Below, piece by piece: positions 28,465-36,924 of a DNA stretch of 64,000 bases. The stretch covers positions 310,001 through 374,000 of the forward strand of contig CAWJAF010000013.1 of the NCBI GenBank assembly GCA_963840785.1, given 5' to 3'. This DNA is from JALYOK01 sp963840785. Lineage in GTDB: Bacteria > Pseudomonadota > Gammaproteobacteria > Burkholderiales > JALYOK01. The position numbers were made by a program, and so were the translations under genes. The notes under the pieces are model-generated. The model was not told where the DNA came from and did not search any database. It saw nothing but the letters and a program-made list of their open reading frames with translations. Position 1 is the stretch's first letter; each line of letters begins with the position of its first letter.

Positions 28465-29466
28465 TTAGGGCTTACGCGATTTCTCGCCGGGCGCCAAGGT
28501 GATTTCCGCAAGGCGTCCACCGTTCATGCCAACCCAGGCATTTTTGGTGAGCGGATACTTGTCGCTATAGGAAAGCGGCTCGTGTGCAGCAACGCAATTC
28601 TGATATCCACCGGTCACTTTGTAGCATTTCTCATAAGCCAAGAATTGCTGCACGGTGTCAGTCTGTTGCGGGTTGGCAATTTGCCAATCGCGAATACCTT
28701 CCCACGACGAATACGCGTCGCTACCGAACATCAACTTGCCAATCGGCGTGTTGACTTCAAGCAACTGCGAGCCGGCGGTATGGGCACGAAACGCGGCATG
28801 TATCTTGATGCCGGGCATGACTTCCATGTCACCATCGACGATCACGGCTTTGCCTTTCAGCACTTTGCCGTAGATCGAATCCATGGTTTTGGACGGATAG
28901 CCGCAAGCCGGTGTACGCGCGCAACCACCGGGGGAGTCGTTCACTGCGCGGATGCGTTCATGACCCGGATAATTCAACGCCCACTCGATGCCCTTTAACT
29001 CTTCGCGCTGGATATACAGCACAGCATTCGGAAACTCATCCAAGCTACCGGCGTGATCCCAGTGTCCGTGACCGACGATGACTTTGGTGACATCTGCGGC
29101 ATTGATACCGAGTTGACCGAGTTGCTTCGACAGCGGCGACCAATGGGCGGTGCCGGTGGCTTTGTGATAATCGGTTGCGTTCCAGCCGTTGTCATACAGA
29201 ATGATTTCTTTGCCCGCACCTTTGATGACGCCGACGTTCACCGGCAGATCGACGGTGTTGATGCCGTTAGGTCCGCCTGCTGGCGCGGTAGGTACAAACG
29301 CGCGATCGGGCATGAACGCGCCAAATGGCACGTTCATGAAGCGGCTATTCTCGACCAACCATACGGAATACACGCCATCTGCCGCCTGCACAGCGATTGG
29401 CGCGAGCAGCGCACTTGCCAAACCCAACGCGGCCATAACGCCTGCCTTACTTGTAACATTTCTCAT
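28465..29466 (-). CDS. Secreted N-acyl homoserine lactonase-family metallo-hydrolase
   Basis: Starts at ATG 29466 with GGAGG six bases before it (the frame extends four codons further). Residues 1-28 are a signal peptide (MAALGLASALLAPIAVQA), so the enzyme is exported. The zinc motif HGHWDHAGS, the downstream RAHTAGS histidine, FGSDAYSSWEG aspartate and final AAHEPLSY histidine give a full metallo-beta-lactamase site. Extra Cys residues (GGCARTPACGY, EKCYKVTGGYQNC) suggest disulfides, fitting the periplasm. It is only distantly like the cytoplasmic homologue at 23808. Substrate unknown; a lactone or similar ester is likely. Confidence 0.82.
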   Translation of the reverse strand: MRNVTSKAGVMAALGLASALLAPIAVQAADGVYSVWLVENSRFMNVPFGAFMPDRAFVPTAPAGGPNGINTVDLPVNVGVIKGAGKEIILYDNGWNATDYHKATGTAHWSPLSKQLGQLGINAADVTKVIVGHGHWDHAGSLDEFPNAVLYIQREELKGIEWALNYPGHERIRAVNDSPGGCARTPACGYPSKTMDSIYGKVLKGKAVIVDGDMEVMPGIKIHAAFRAHTAGSQLLEVNTPIGKLMFGSDAYSSWEGIRDWQIANPQQTDTVQQFLAYEKCYKVTGGYQNCVAAHEPLSYSDKYPLTKNAWVGMNGGRLAEITLAPGEKSRKP

Positions 29467-29553
29467 GACATCCTCCATAATTTATTGGGTGGCTCACTAC
29501 ATAACATTTACCGCAAATCGACGCCGCTGAGCCGGACAGCGCCGAAATTAAGA

Positions 29554-30144
29554 CTAGTTCGGCTTAAACTCGCCGGGCCACAATTCCGCGCCCACTTTAA
29601 GCAACAAGGTTGCCGCTTGATTGGTTTTGCTGTGGGCGTCGAGCAAATGCTGTTCATTACCGTCATCGGCGATTTTAACCATTTCCGTCGAGGCGTCGGC
29701 ATAGAGTGTAACGGCTTTTTTGTAAGTCTCGTGCAATTCCTTCAGCGAATCCGGCACGCTGAGCCGATCGATTCCTTGCAAAGCATCGCGATAGATATCA
29801 ATTTCCGGCGCGATTTTCGCTTTTACGCCGGCGCGATCGAGTTCTTTTAATTTGTACGAAAGTCCTGCGAAACTCAACTGCACCGAGCTGGTTTTCACTT
29901 TGTCGTGAATCTTCCAAAGATTGACCGAGTAAGCTTCTTCTGCGGCGCTAAATGCGCGCCGATCGGGCGCCGCGCCAGCGGAATACATGGTATTAAAATT
30001 CGGCTTTGGCGCAGGCGGCGTTGCAAGCGACGGCGCAATTGCCGACGATTCCTGTCGAGAATTTTTTAGCGCCTGCGCGCCGAGCAAAATTAATCCCAAA
30101 AACACCAACAACGCGACCACATTTCGTGCAGAAAGCTTAAACAT
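29554..30144 (-). CDS. Membrane-anchored hypothetical protein
   Basis: A 196-residue protein. Residues 9-26 are a signal anchor (VVALLVFLGLILLGAQAL), followed by a Pro/Ala/Ser linker. From about residue 70 the chain is mostly helical with heptad-like spacing (LWKIHDKVKTSSVQLSFAGLSYKLKELDRAG, LKELHETYKKAVTLYADASTEMVKIADD). It may be a periplasmic four-helix bundle. No family recognised. The frame is intact. It precedes the secreted metallo-hydrolase on the same strand. Confidence 0.7.
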   Translation of the reverse strand: MFKLSARNVVALLVFLGLILLGAQALKNSRQESSAIAPSLATPPAPKPNFNTMYSAGAAPDRRAFSAAEEAYSVNLWKIHDKVKTSSVQLSFAGLSYKLKELDRAGVKAKIAPEIDIYRDALQGIDRLSVPDSLKELHETYKKAVTLYADASTEMVKIADDGNEQHLLDAHSKTNQAATLLLKVGAELWPGEFKPN

Positions 30145-30224
30145 CCAATGAATCCAGACCCACTCTTAAGTTCCGAACTTTATCCGCTTCGTCTCAACGC
30201 CGCAACACGCTTTATAGATCAAGC

Positions 30225-30260
30225 ATTGGCGCGGCTCTCCAGGCTACCATCGAGCGCAGC
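30225..30260. repeat. Dispersed intergenic repeat, copy C (module alpha)
   Basis: The minus strand of 30225-30244 reads GCCTGGAGAGCCGCGCCAAT, matching the D copy (35608) at 18 of 20 positions. It lies in the gap between divergently transcribed genes. Confidence 0.6.
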
Positions 30261-30269
30261 GTGAGTGAG

Positions 30270-30299
30270 TTGACTTCGATAGTAAAGGAGCTTTAAATA
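30270..30299 (+). promoter_or_regulatory. Candidate sigma-70 promoter for the unknown/DUF937 pair
   Basis: TTGACT (30270-30275), an 18-base spacer and TAAATA (30294-30299) precede the gene at 30344 by a leader of about 38 bases. Confidence 0.4.
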
Positions 30300-30343
30300 C
30301 GCTTTCAAAATCCAACCAAATTGTTACCCCTCCAGGAGAAAAT

Positions 30344-30832
30344 ATGACCGCAAAAACCGCTTTCACAGCCGATGAATGGGCCACATTACGAAACACGCCG
30401 AGTCTGGTCGCCGCAGCGACGATGCTTGCGGGCAATAGTGGTCTTTTTGGCAGTTTCAAGGAGAGTTTTGCCACGGCGCAGTCAATGTTTCAAGGACTTA
30501 GCAGCAGCAACGAATTGATTAAATCCCTGAGCCAACGCGAAGAAATAAGCGCAGCGCAGGAATTTGTCCGCAGCCAAGTCTCATTTGCCGAGGCCAAGAA
30601 TGCGCCCACCAAATTCAGTGGCTTAGCCACAGCCGGCGGCACCACCGCGCTGCAAATTTTAAAGGCCAAAGGGTCAGCCGACGACGTGAGTCAATATAAA
30701 ACCTGGCTCGCCGATATTGCTGATAAGATTTCTCAATCCGCTAAAGAAGGCGGCTTTCTAGGCTTTGGCGGCGAGTTGGTTAGCGATGGGGAGGAAGTTT
30801 TCATCTCTGCTTTGAAACAATCACTTGCCTAA
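30344..30832 (+). CDS. Uncharacterised cytoplasmic protein of 162 residues
   Basis: Start supported by CCAGGAG before the ATG. The sequence begins MTAKTAFTADEWATLRNTPSLVAAATMLAG: a short helical opening with a 'ADEWATLRNTP' stretch followed by Ala/Gly/Ser-rich helices. The C-terminus is GFLGFGGELVSDGEEVFISALKQSLA, with a Gly-rich turn. No membrane segment or signal. I know no named family. It is followed after 40 bases by a DUF937 gene on the same strand, so they are probably one transcript ended by the terminator at 31482. Confidence 0.75.
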   Translation: MTAKTAFTADEWATLRNTPSLVAAATMLAGNSGLFGSFKESFATAQSMFQGLSSSNELIKSLSQREEISAAQEFVRSQVSFAEAKNAPTKFSGLATAGGTTALQILKAKGSADDVSQYKTWLADIADKISQSAKEGGFLGFGGELVSDGEEVFISALKQSLA

Positions 30833-30872
30833 TATTTTTGAGTATTTTCACAAGGAAAAATAGGAGATCACG

Positions 30873-31460
30873 ATGGCGTCAATCATGAATGCAATCCTGG
30901 GACAGTTCGATGCAGACAGCTTAGGCGAGCTCAGCAACCAATTGGGCACCAATCAACAGACGACCGGTAACGCGATTGCGGCAGCGGTGCCGATTTTGCT
31001 GTCAGCATTATCGCGAAATTCCAGCGATACCGAGGGCCGCGATTCACTTTTTAATGCGCTGTCGAGCGATCACAATGGTGGCATTTTGGATAATCTCATC
31101 GGGTTTTTGGGTGGCTCTCAGCAAAGTTCCGGCGCGGGGATTTTGGGCCACGTATTTGGCAATTCGCAAAATGGCGTCGTAAACGCCTTATCGAAAGCAA
31201 CGGGCATGGACGCATCAAGTATGGGCCGCTTACTCGTGACCCTTGCGCCGATCGTGATGGGTTTTCTCGGCCGCACGCGCCAACAACAAGGCATGGGGCC
31301 GACAGGATTGGCCGGCTTACTTGGTGGTGAAACAGAGTATGCGCAACAAGCTGCGCCGGGACTAATGGGCACGATTAACCGTTTCCTTGATCAAAACGGC
31401 AACGGCTCTGCAGTTGATGAATTAGCCGGTATGCTCGGTGGTATGTTGATGCGCCGTTAA
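30873..31460 (+). CDS. DUF937 (YidB-like) domain protein
   Basis: A 195-residue protein. MASIMNAILGQFDADSLGELSNQLGTNQQTTGNAIAAAVPILLSAL is the usual DUF937 start, followed by the Gly/Ser/Gln-rich segment LIGFLGGSQQSSGAGILGHVFG, ATGMDASSMGRLLVTLAPIVMGFLGR, and a C-terminal repeat-like part (PGLMGTINRFLDQNGNGSAVDELAGMLGGMLMRR). Function of the family is not established. A GGAG precedes the ATG. The first half and the 162-residue neighbour are likely partners by position. Confidence 0.85.
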   Translation: MASIMNAILGQFDADSLGELSNQLGTNQQTTGNAIAAAVPILLSALSRNSSDTEGRDSLFNALSSDHNGGILDNLIGFLGGSQQSSGAGILGHVFGNSQNGVVNALSKATGMDASSMGRLLVTLAPIVMGFLGRTRQQQGMGPTGLAGLLGGETEYAQQAAPGLMGTINRFLDQNGNGSAVDELAGMLGGMLMRR

Positions 31461-31481
31461 GTTTGCACCACGTAAACAAAG

Positions 31482-31507
31482 AAAAGCGACCCGCGGGTCG
31501 CTTTTTT
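31482..31507. terminator. Bidirectional rho-independent terminator
   Basis: AAAAGCGACCC and GGGTCGCTTTTTT form a stem with a GC turn, with A's on the left and T's on the right. It can end the DUF937 transcript on the plus strand and the thiolase transcript on the minus strand. Confidence 0.88.
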
Positions 31508-31529
31508 GTTTATTGGCATCGCACAAAAT

Positions 31530-32717
31530 TTACATGCGTTCGTATACGGCAGCGATGCCTTGTCCACCGCCGATACACATGGTGACAAGCGCGTAGCGCC
31601 CGCCGATGCGCTCGAGCTCATACAGCGCCTTGATGGTAAGCAAGCAACCAGTTGCGCCGATCGGATGCCCGAGCGCCACCGCGCCGCCATTCGGATTGGT
31701 TTTCTTGCCATCGAAACCGAGATCCTTAGAAACCGCGCAGGCTTGTGCCGCAAACGCTTCATTGGATTCGATGACGTCCATGTCGCTCACTTTGAGATCG
31801 ACTTTCGCCAGCGCTTTTTGCACCGCCGGAACCGGGCCGATGCCCATGTATTTCGGATCAACACCAGCGTGGCCATAGGAAATAAGACGCGCCATCGGCT
31901 TTAAGCCGCGTTTCTCGGCGGCGGTTTTTTCCATCATAACAATTGCCGCGGCACCGTCATTAATGCCCGAGGCATTACCCGCCGTAACGGAGCCATCTTT
32001 TTGGAACACGGCGCGAAGTTTTGCCATACCTTCTACCGACGCATCGCCGCGCGCATGCTCGTCGAGAGTCGAAAAAGGTCGAACCTTTTTTCGATTTGAT
32101 TTCGACTGGCAGAATTTGATCTTTGAAATAACCTTTTGCGATCGCGTTAATCGCACGTTTGTGGCTCTCAACGGCAAACGCATCTTGCGTTTCGCGGCTG
32201 ATGCCCCATTTCGCCGCGATATTTTCCGCGGTAATGCCCATGTGCACGGTATCAAATGGATCGGTCAACGCGCCGACCATCATATCCATCACGCCGCCGT
32301 CGCCCATGCGCTGGCCCCAGCGCAAATTCGGCATCAAGTAACCGGCGCGGCTCATGGATTCCGCGCCCGCCGGCGACGGCGCAATCGGTGTCGCCAAGCA
32401 AAATGGTTTGCGCCGCGCTGATGATGGCTTGCAAACCGCTGCCACATAAACGATTCAGCGTAAGCGCGGCGAAGCTTGTGGTAAGCCGCCCTTAATAGCC
32501 GCGACGCGGGAGATGTACATATCTTTCGCTTCGGTGTGAATGACATTGCCGAGCACTAAATGGCCGATATCGTTACGTCGACTTTCGCGCGCGCGATGGC
32601 TTCTTTGATGACCATGCCGGCGAGTTCCGTCGGCGCAAAATCTTTTAGGCTACCGCCGTAATCGCCGATCGCGGTGCGCACGCCGCTTAACACTACTACT
32701 TCACGTGCATTTGCCAT
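31530..32717 (-). CDS. Acetyl-CoA acetyltransferase (thiolase), frameshifted
   Basis: Condenses two acetyl-CoA to acetoacetyl-CoA, the first step of PHB synthesis. Starts MANAREVVVLSGVRTAIGDYGG at ATG 32717 after AGGAG. The catalytic Cys is in LCGSGLQAI (in pieces near 32430), then GYLMPNLRWGQRMGDGGVMD and TAENIAAKWGISRETQDAFAVES; the C-terminus has GHPIGATGCLL (His) and CIGGGQGIAAVYERM (second Cys). Frame changes fall near 32560, 32460, 32370 and within the A-runs at about 32075-32090. It lies just upstream of phaR and phaP, so PhaA is likely, but an AtoB-type role cannot be excluded. Confidence 0.92.
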
Positions 32718-32746
32718 TTTCAAACTCCTAAGATCGAATGTCTGAT

Positions 32747-34100
32747 CTATGCCGCCACCGGCTCGGCCCACAAATCGTGAGCATCGGCATCGGTAATGCG
32801 AACGTTCGTAAATTCACCCTGTTTGAGCGCCGACTTTTTGCCCTTGGGTTTGTTGATATAAACCTGCCCATCGATCTCGGGCGCATCCGCGCTGCTGCGC
32901 GCTTTTGCGCCATCGGGCCGATTTCGTCGACGATGACTTGCAAGGTCTTGCCGATTTTCGCTTGCAGTTTCGCACGCGCTGATTTCGGCCTGCAATTCCA
33001 TTAAGCCGCCCGCGGCGTTCCTCTTTCAACTCGTCGGGAACGTGATCGGGCAAGGCATTGGCCTTCGCACCTTCCACCGGCGAATAGGCGAAGCAACCGA
33101 CGCGATCCAATTGCGCTTCGCGCAAAAAATTTAACAAGTTCTTCAAACTCGACTCGGTCTCGCCGGGAAAGCCGGCGATAAAGGTGCTGCGGATGGTCAA
33201 GTCGGGACAAATTTCGCGCCACGCTTGGATGCGCGCGAGAGTATTTTCTGCGTCCGCCGGGCGCTTCATCACTTTCAAAATGCGCGGGTTGGCGTGCTGA
33301 AACGGAATGTCCAAATACGGCAAAATTTTTCCGTCCGCCATCAGCGGAATCACTTCGTCCACATGCGGATAGGGGTAAACATAATGCAGTCGCACCCAAA
33401 CGCCGAGATTCGCCCAGCGCCGTGACCAATTCCGTCATGCGCGTCTTCAGCGGCCTGCCGCCCCAAAAGCCGGTGCGGTATTTCACGTCGACGCCATAAG
33501 CGCTAGTATCTTGCGAAATCACCAGCAATTCTTTTACGCCGGCATCGAACCAGATTTTCCGCTTCGACGCATCACGTCGCCGACCGGCCGGCTGACCAAA
33601 TCACCGCGCATGCAGGGAATAATGCAAAACGTGCAGCGATGGTTACAGCCTTCGGAAATTTTTAAATAGGCGTAATGCTTCGGCGTCAGCTTGATGCCCT
33701 GCGGCGGTACCAGGTCGACGAACGGATCGTGAGGCTTGGGCAAATGCGCATGCACGTGGCGCATGACTTCGTCTTTGGCATGCGGGCCGGTGACGGCCAG
33801 CACTTTCGGATGGGTTTCCTGGACGATATTACCCTTGGCGCCAAGACAGCCAGTGACAATCACCTTGCCGTTTTCATTCAGCGCTTCGCCGATGGCGTCG
33901 AGCGATTCGTCCACGGCGGAATCGATAAAGCCGCAGGTATTGACGACCACTAAATCCGCATCGGCATAGGAATTCACCGTCAGATAACCTTCGGCGCGCA
34001 ATTGCGTCAGGATTTGCTCAGAATCCACCAGCGCCTTTGGGCAACCCAACGAAACAAAACCGATTTGCGGTGCGGCTACCGCCGCTGAAACTTTCGCCAT
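32747..34100 (-). CDS. rimO: Ribosomal protein S12 methylthiotransferase RimO, frameshifted
   Basis: Radical SAM enzyme that methylthiolates the conserved Asp of ribosomal protein S12. The N-terminal UPF0004 domain binds a cluster through Cys in VSLGCPKALVDSE, VVNTCGFIDSA and VTGCLGAKG; the radical SAM motif is SEGCNHRCTFCIIP. The rest follows in other frames: LVISQDTSAYGVDV, LPYLDIPFQHANPRILKVMKRP, STFIAGFPGETE, then the TRAM domain ending VRITDADAHDLWAEPVAA at 32747. Frame changes near 33560, 33410 and 33000-32960. It starts 10 bases after phaR ends; the two are probably co-transcribed. Confidence 0.93.
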
Positions 34101-34109
34101 CGTCAGAGG

Positions 34110-34715
34110 TTACTTCGCGCTGCGGCGTGGTTTGGCCGCTGGCTCGGCGGGTTCGTCAGCAGGTGAGGGCTCGGGTTCTGTTTTCGACGCAAACGGCGTA
34201 AGGTTGCCGAAAATATCCCGCGCCTGCTTTTGCATTTGCGCTTGCATGTCGACGAACATGTTGGCGCTTTGATCCAAATAATTTCCCATCATGCCCTGCA
34301 TAATCGGGCCCTGCGCCTTAAAAAATTGCGCCCAAATTTCCGGGCTCAAGCCCGCTGCATTGCCATAAACAGCACGCGCTTGATCCTGCAGTTTTTTTTG
34401 CACATCAATAAAGGAATGCACGCCGCGCTCCAGGAAGTTGCCCATTACGCCCTGCGTCGCGTTGCCATAACAGCGAATCATATGTGCCAGCATTTCCGCG
34501 GTGAATAGCGGCTGACCGCCTGCCTCTTCTTCCAAAATGATTTGCAACAATATGCTGCGGGTGATGTCTTCATTAGTCTTGGCGTCGAGTACTTCGAACG
34601 CAATGTTGCCAAGCACCAAATCTTTTACTTCGGAAAGCGTGATGTAGGCGCTGGTGTTTGTGTCGTACAGGCGCCGATTCGGATATTTTTTTATAACGCG
34701 TTTACTGTCCGTCAT
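34110..34715 (-). CDS. phaR: Polyhydroxyalkanoate synthesis repressor PhaR
   Basis: Binds DNA and PHB granules and represses the phasin gene until granules form. The N-terminal DNA-binding part is RVIKKYPNRRLYDTNTSAYITLSEVKDLVL; the PHB-binding repeats follow (FTAEMLAHMIRCYGNATQGVMGNFLERG, EIWAQFFKAQGPIMQGMMGNYLDQS). The C-terminus is a Pro/Ala/Glu tail ending PRRSAK. At 201 residues it is intact; GGAG precedes the ATG. It is divergent from the phasin, with two operator-like sites between. Confidence 0.96.
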   Translation of the reverse strand: MTDSKRVIKKYPNRRLYDTNTSAYITLSEVKDLVLGNIAFEVLDAKTNEDITRSILLQIILEEEAGGQPLFTAEMLAHMIRCYGNATQGVMGNFLERGVHSFIDVQKKLQDQARAVYGNAAGLSPEIWAQFFKAQGPIMQGMMGNYLDQSANMFVDMQAQMQKQARDIFGNLTPFASKTEPEPSPADEPAEPAAKPRRSAK

Positions 34716-34845
34716 TACCGCTCCAGAAAAATATTTGTGCGAGACACAATTTTTAACAATTGAATTGTAACATCTGTGGCACCATGTTCCCTAACATGTT
34801 GATGAACTTGGGTTCATTGCGAAAAAGCAACAGTTAAAGAAAATA

Positions 34846-34856
34846 TTGCAGCGCAA
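34846..34856. promoter_or_regulatory. PhaR-type operator 1
   Basis: TTGCAGCGCAA, a near-palindrome, 21 bases or so before the -35 box of the phasin promoter. It matches the second site 58 bases downstream at 10 of 11 positions. PhaR proteins are known to bind TTGC/GCAA-type dyads. Confidence 0.55.
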
Positions 34857-34866
34857 CAAATAAGAC

Positions 34867-34895
34867 TTGACATCGAGATTCGACATCCCCATAAT
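34867..34895 (+). promoter_or_regulatory. Sigma-70 promoter of the phasin gene
   Basis: Consensus TTGACA (34867-34872), a 17-base spacer and CATAAT (34890-34895). The predicted start near 34902 lies at the edge of operator 2, so repressor binding would block transcription. Confidence 0.75.
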
Positions 34896-34903
34896 TCGAA
34901 TTG

Positions 34904-34914
34904 TTGCAGTGCAA
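34904..34914. promoter_or_regulatory. PhaR-type operator 2
   Basis: TTGCAGTGCAA, overlapping the predicted transcription start of phaP. Same sequence as operator 1 except for one base. Confidence 0.6.
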
Positions 34915-34959
34915 TATAACCGCTAGGCACCCAAGTTAATTTACTTTAAGGAGTTTTAA

Positions 34960-35499
34960 ATGTTTACAGCACCAGAACAATTCGCCGATGTTAACAAATC
35001 GACCATCGACGCAGCGCTGAAGTTCGCGAAAGTCTCCTTTGACGCTGCCGAGCGCTTGGTTGGCCTGCAGCTAGCCGTTGGCCGTGATGTCCTGAGCGAA
35101 GGCGCAAAGAACGCCTCGTTGATGACCGAAGTCCGCGACGTGCAAGACTTCACCGCTTTCCGCGGCAAAATTGCCGAAACGACCACTGACAAGTGGACCA
35201 ATTATTCCAAAGCCGTTTACGAAGTAGCGCAACAGACCCAGGCTCAATGGTCGAATCTGTTCGAAGCGCAAGTAACGGAATTGAACAAAAGCGTCGCCGC
35301 GACCTTGGACAAAGTGTCCAAAACTGCGCCCGCCGGTACCGACGTCGCGATTGCCGCGATTAAATCGTCGATCACCGCCGCCAGCGCCGCGTTTGACAGC
35401 ATGACCAAAGCCGCTAAACAAGTCGCCACCATGACCGACGCGAATGTGAAAGCCGCAGCAAGTGCAACCAATGCAGCTGTAAAGTCCACCAAGAAGTAA
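34960..35499 (+). CDS. phaP: Phasin family protein
   Basis: Coats PHB granules. A 179-residue protein beginning MFTAPEQFADVNKSTIDAALKFAKVSFDAAERLVGLQLAVGRDVL, with the long amphipathic helices and low-complexity Ala/Lys/Thr tail (KAAASATNAAVKSTKK) of the TIGR01841-type phasins. AAGGAG at 34948 supports the ATG. It has its own strong promoter, PhaR operators and a terminator, so it is a single-gene transcript, expected to be abundant. Confidence 0.95.
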   Translation: MFTAPEQFADVNKSTIDAALKFAKVSFDAAERLVGLQLAVGRDVLSEGAKNASLMTEVRDVQDFTAFRGKIAETTTDKWTNYSKAVYEVAQQTQAQWSNLFEAQVTELNKSVAATLDKVSKTAPAGTDVAIAAIKSSITAASAAFDSMTKAAKQVATMTDANVKAAASATNAAVKSTKK

Positions 35500-35560
35500 G
35501 ACTTTACATAGCAAAAGCTCCTCCTCCTTTGCTTTAATGGTTCCCATTAAGTAAAGGTTT

Positions 35561-35594
35561 ACGCCCCAGAGGTGACTCTGGGGCGTACTTTTTT
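35561..35594 (+). terminator. Rho-independent terminator after phaP
   Basis: ACGCCCCAGAG, a GTGA loop and CTCTGGGGCGT form an 11-bp perfect stem followed by ACTTTTTT. Confidence 0.92.
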
Positions 35595-35607
35595 CTGCTG
35601 TAGATAT

Positions 35608-35695
35608 GCCTGGAGAGCCGCACCAGTATTGGCTTCCAGGCCATATCTCGCCACGACCCAAGCAGCGCGCGGCCTCTGGCATAGGCGATGAAATA
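35608..35695. repeat. Dispersed intergenic repeat, copy D (module alpha)
   Basis: Starts GCCTGGAGAGCCGCACCAGT at 35608. Matches copy A (minus strand of 14141-14167) with only three gap positions over 28. It lies between the phaP terminator and mtfA. Confidence 0.65.
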
Positions 35696-35712
35696 CCGGT
35701 ACTCTACGCCTC

Positions 35713-36498
35713 ATGTTTTCGTTCTTTTCAAGCTGGCGCCGCAATCGCATTTTGTCAAAAACCAGCATCGATGTCGCGCTTTGGCAACGATTGGTTTCCT
35801 CAGCAAGTTATCTCCACGGTTTATCTAGTGACGATTTGCGACACCTTCACGAAGACGTGCGCATTTTCCTCCACGACAAAGAATTCAGCGGCGCTCACAA
35901 TCTCGAAATTAACGATGAAATGATGCTCAACATCGCCCTGCAAGCGTGCTTGATGACGCTCAATATCGGCGTAGACCGCTATGCAGGCTGGCACGGCATC
36001 ATCATCTATCCCGACGAATTCGCGCCGAATCACCAATACGTTGACGCCGCTGGCGTCGTTCACACCGATCGCCGCCCGATGACTGGAATGGCGCGCAGCG
36101 ATGGTCCGCTGATATTGTCCTGGGCCGACACGCAAACCGCCTTCGCGCAAGACGGCGTCAACGTCGTCATCCACGAATTCGCCCACAAACTCGACATGCA
36201 AAACGGCGAGGCTAATGGTTTTCCGCCGTTGCATAAAGACATGAATTCCCGGGCTTGGCAAAAGAGTTTTGCTGCGGCCTACTCAGATTTCGGTAAGCGC
36301 GTCGACCGCGGCGAAAATACGGCGATCGATCCCTACGCGTCGGAAAATCCGGGTGAGTTTTTTGCGGTGTTGAGTGAGGTGTTTTTTGAAATGCCGGGGA
36401 TAATTGTTGAGGAATATCCCGCGGTCTACGATCAGCTGAAGGCCTACTATCGGCATGACCCATTCGCTCGATTGAAATCACATGGAATACAAAACTAA
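35713..36498 (+). CDS. mtfA: Zinc-dependent peptidase MtfA
   Basis: MtfA (DUF980, M90 family) is a soluble metallopeptidase which in E. coli binds the glucose repressor Mlc. The zinc motif is H154-E155-F-A-H158-KLD, and the downstream third ligand Glu lies in PGEFFAVLSEVFFE. The N-terminal WQRLVSSASYLHGLSSDDLRHLHEDVRIFLHDKEFSG is typical. At 261 residues the frame is intact. No Mlc or PTS gene is near. Confidence 0.93.
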   Translation: MFSFFSSWRRNRILSKTSIDVALWQRLVSSASYLHGLSSDDLRHLHEDVRIFLHDKEFSGAHNLEINDEMMLNIALQACLMTLNIGVDRYAGWHGIIIYPDEFAPNHQYVDAAGVVHTDRRPMTGMARSDGPLILSWADTQTAFAQDGVNVVIHEFAHKLDMQNGEANGFPPLHKDMNSRAWQKSFAAAYSDFGKRVDRGENTAIDPYASENPGEFFAVLSEVFFEMPGIIVEEYPAVYDQLKAYYRHDPFARLKSHGIQN

Positions 36499-36924
36499 GT
36501 CCGGTTTAAATGTGAGCCGAAGCCAAGGCAAGCTAGCGACACAATCGTCTAAATGTAACCAAATAGCTAACACGGCAACTCGACAAGCAGCAGGCCAATT
36601 GCGAAATCGAGCGTGACCTACGAATGTTTGACGATGTTAAGACGATCAAAATGTAGCTCAAAGCCGTTCAGCGTCGATCTCGGAAACTGGAATTCGAAGA
36701 TCCATTTTTCTAAGAATTTCGCAGCTGACTGGGCCGATCACTGGCAGCGTCTGGCCAACATAGTCCACAAACGGTTTCTCGCCGGCGAGTTGTCCTTGGC
36801 GCATTGAGCGCTTGAGTGCCGAGGCGAATGGACGCAAAAGCTCGTGTCGCGGTACGGGCGACCGGGACACCGGTCACGGTGGTGTTCCCATTGCAACTGC
36901 AACGTGACGTTCGATTTCGCAATG
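36499..36924. other. 426-bp stretch with a possible small coupled ORF
   Basis: On the minus strand an ATG at 36928 overlaps the SDR stop as ATGA and opens MTLRNRTSRCSCNGNTTVTG; a second frame from 36870 to 36658 reads GQLAGEKPFVDYVGQTLPVIG and beyond. Joined by one indel they would make a protein of about 90 residues. I do not recognise it. Between 36499 and 36657 nothing is seen. Confidence 0.25.

Noticed and set aside
29053..29850. A 265-codon open frame on the plus strand opposite the secreted metallo-hydrolase
   Set aside because: It mirrors the codon pattern of the real gene, spans two minus-strand genes and has no recognisable features.
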